Assembly: GCF_964063345.1 (NCBI RefSeq)
Contig: NZ_OZ061318.1
Span: forward strand, 1,612,001 to 1,676,000
DNA length: 64,000 nt
Source of the DNA: Pseudomonas lini
GTDB lineage: Bacteria > Pseudomonadota > Gammaproteobacteria > Pseudomonadales > Pseudomonadaceae
Direction: 5' to 3'
Below are positions 62,999 through 64,000 of the stretch, piece by piece. Numbering within the stretch: the stretch's first letter is position 1; the number at the start of each line of letters is the position of its first letter. Below the pieces are notes generated by a model, which ran no database searches, was not told the origin of the DNA, and saw nothing but the letters and a program-made list of their open reading frames with translations. The translations under genes were made by a program, and so were the position numbers.

Positions 62999-63292
62999 GT
63001 TCGATCCCTTGAATGGAGACTGATATCATAATAGTGGCACGATATTAGATAGCCATTATTCTGGCGTCAAATAATGGATCCTTGGGATAAGGATATTTAA
63101 CAATTGATAATGGCTATATGAGGCAGTTCCGAGAGGCGTGCAGGACATTTCTTGAGCGGAGGCCGAAAAATCCCCGTAAGAGCCAAGTCATTGTTAAATG
63201 CCTACGGCAAGTTGGACTGATGACGTGTGAACTTTCAGAACTGCTCGGCCTCAACCGATTAACCGTTCGATACGGCGCCCGAAGCCTGACCG
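62999..63292. promoter_or_regulatory. cdi promoter region with nested inverted repeats
   Basis: About 290 AT-rich bp between cdiB (minus) and a small gene (plus). Three inverted repeats lie together: ATAGCCATTAT (63050-63060) with ATAATGGCTAT (63108-63118); inside it CCATTATT (63054-63061) with AATAATGG (63071-63078); and ATCCTT (63079-63084) with AAGGAT (63090-63095). They could be operators for the cdi promoter or the trace of a mobile element end. No promoter hexamers are assigned with confidence. Confidence 0.5.
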
Positions 63293-63568
63293 ATGAAAAT
63301 CCTTCGAAAACTCACCCTCGCCGCCACCCTCGCCTGTACCCTTCCCGTTTGGGCCTGCCCTCCCGACGAAGCCACCGCCAAGCGCGAACAACTGGCCAAG
63401 GAAGTCGCCAAGATCACTGAGCAGAACCCGGCCAAGGCCAAGGAGATCAACGATGAGTTGCAGAAGATGGACCTGGAGACGACCAGCAAGGATTTGCCGG
63501 ACAAGTGCCAGTTGATTGATCAGCGTCTCAAGGAGCTGGAATCGGCGGAGAAGAAAGCCAAGAGTTGA
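63293..63568 (+). CDS. Small periplasmic protein, unknown function
   Basis: 91 residues with a signal peptide (MKILRKLTLAATLACTLPVWA) followed by Cys (ACPPDEATAKREQLAKEVAK) and a helical mature part with a second Cys (LPDKCQLIDQRLKELESAEKKAKS). A single disulfide and a coiled coil are likely. It begins about 300 bp from cdiB on the opposite strand. No family name can be given. Confidence 0.75.
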   Translation: MKILRKLTLAATLACTLPVWACPPDEATAKREQLAKEVAKITEQNPAKAKEINDELQKMDLETTSKDLPDKCQLIDQRLKELESAEKKAKS

Positions 63569-63574
63569 ACGGCA

Positions 63575-63676
63575 AGATCAAAGGATCGCAGGCTGCGCCA
63601 GCTACACCGACCGCATGCATCCGCAATTTAACGGGTACCCGCTTCCTGTAGGTTCTGGCGCAGCCTGCGATCTTTT
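63575..63676. repeat. Repeat of the GATCGCAGGCTGCGCCAGCT type, inverted
   Basis: AGATCAAAGGATCGCAGGCT and its diverged reverse complement flank about 50 bp, downstream of the periplasmic protein gene. Confidence 0.82.
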
Positions 63677-63683
63677 TACGCAA

Positions 63684-63715
63684 TAAAAAACCCGGACACT
63701 GTCCGGGTTTTTATT
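63684..63715. terminator. Bidirectional terminator
   Basis: A perfect stem AAACCCGGACA/TGTCCGGGTTT with A and T runs on either side. Confidence 0.88.
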
Positions 63716-63731
63716 GGATCGCTACAGCGCC

Positions 63732-63892
63732 TTATTCAGCAGCCGGCGCTTCCGGCTTGCGGCGCTTGAGCGGGGCCATGCCGTCCTTGCTGACCAGCGA
63801 CAGGGCGTCGGTCTTCGGGCGGTTAGCGAGTCGAGAAAATACCGGGTAGAAAAGAATACGGGTTGATACAGGAAGATGGAGCCCGGCCTGGA
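63732..63892 (-). pseudogene. C-terminal fragment of an unidentified gene
   Basis: On the minus strand a frame open from 63892 ends in LANRPKTDALSLVSKDGMAP, KRRKPEAPAAE and a TAA at 63732-63734. It has no usable upstream start, and the bases before LANRPK do not look coding. A typical bacterial basic C-terminal tail plus an adjacent terminator suggest the 3' remnant of a once longer gene, or the tail of a protein read from a start I cannot see. Confidence 0.35.
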
Positions 63893-63910
63893 TTCACCTC
63901 CCCATGAATG

Positions 63911-63939
63911 CACAACGCGCCGGAGTGCGGCGCGTTGTG
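63911..63939 (-). terminator. Hairpin after the gene entering from the right edge
   Basis: CACAACGCGCCG, five-base loop GAGTG and CGGCGCGTTGTG form a 12-bp perfect stem. On the minus strand it lies 23 bp past the stop of the partial gene. No T run follows, so termination is likely but unproven. Confidence 0.6.
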
Positions 63940-63962
63940 GGGGTCAGATCAACACTAGGCGA

Positions 63963-64000
63963 TCAGCGGTTTTGTACGCGCTCGATGGCCGTGTCATACA
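63963..64000 (-). CDS. Partial gene entering from the right edge
   Basis: The last codons of a minus-strand gene read YDTAIERVQNR followed by TGA at 63963-63965. Only 11 complete codons are visible, so no product can be named. Confidence 0.5.
   Translation of the reverse strand, partial: YDTAIERVQNR

Noticed and set aside
63118..63420. 100-codon open frame with an apparent helix-turn-helix-like segment
   Set aside because: It overlaps the signal-peptide gene at 63293 in another frame, has no ribosome binding site and its second half is plainly out-of-frame sequence.

Overview
The window looks like chromosomal DNA of a Pseudomonas of the P. fluorescens group. The grounds are a high-GC backbone, many REP-type intergenic inverted repeats built on GGGAGC..GCTTGCCCGCG, a LapA-type RTX adhesin with a LapG-type cleavage motif, a gene string matching P. 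aeruginosa gbuR-gbuA-PA1420-PA1419-PA1418 as I remember that map, and small Pseudomonas-typical proteins of the DUF6124 kind. No database search was possible, so species-level placement is inference.

Layout. 1-8.7 kb (minus strand): a Flp/Tad pilus operon read from flp through a TadV/CpaA-type prepilin peptidase, an unusual AAA+ ATPase, CpaB/RcpC, TadG, two TadE-like pseudopilins, TadZ, TadA and a TadB cut by the window edge. A divergent AraC-family protein at 9.1-10.0 kb is its probable regulator. 9.98-11.08 kb: a roughly 1.1 kb stretch bounded by a perfect 30-bp direct repeat of the tRNA-Gly 3' end, which looks like a small insertion at that tRNA. 11.06-11.57 kb: a duplicated tRNA-Gly/tRNA-Glu pair with a clear sigma70 promoter and a terminator. 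11.8-20.6 kb: housekeeping and accessory genes (membrane-anchored helical protein, chemoreceptor, MocR regulator, SDR, MDR oxidoreductase, pyrF, DUF6124 protein).

20.8-33.1 kb: a large adhesin (about 2,134 aa) divergent from its own type I secretion genes (TolC-like, LapB-like ABC, LapC-like HlyD). 33.2-39.6 kb: DTW-domain tRNA modification enzyme and LysR regulator, divergent from a guanidinobutyrase-type ureohydrolase operon with two transporters. 39.8-50.3 kb: small proteins, LysR/MFS pair, EamA and NCS1 transporters, CvfB-like protein, outer-membrane and lipoprotein genes, DUF899 protein. 50.5-51.1 kb: a second small gene with the same structured leader as the DUF6124 gene. 51.1-63.0 kb: an IS4-family transposase remnant next to a contact-dependent inhibition locus (cdiB-cdiA-cdiI, minus strand), followed by a small periplasmic protein and a gene end cut by the right edge.

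Most interesting: (1) a 73-nt covarying hairpin module repeated with the same spacing upstream of two small genes at 20.1 kb and 50.7 kb; (2) the tRNA-Gly-flanked mini-insertion; (3) the CDI toxin/immunity end with no recognisable VENN junction and a dead IS beside the immunity gene; (4) a 43-aa gene at 40.2 kb that may correspond to the SicX/PA1414 locus; (5) an ACP-like protein lacking the phosphopantetheine serine.
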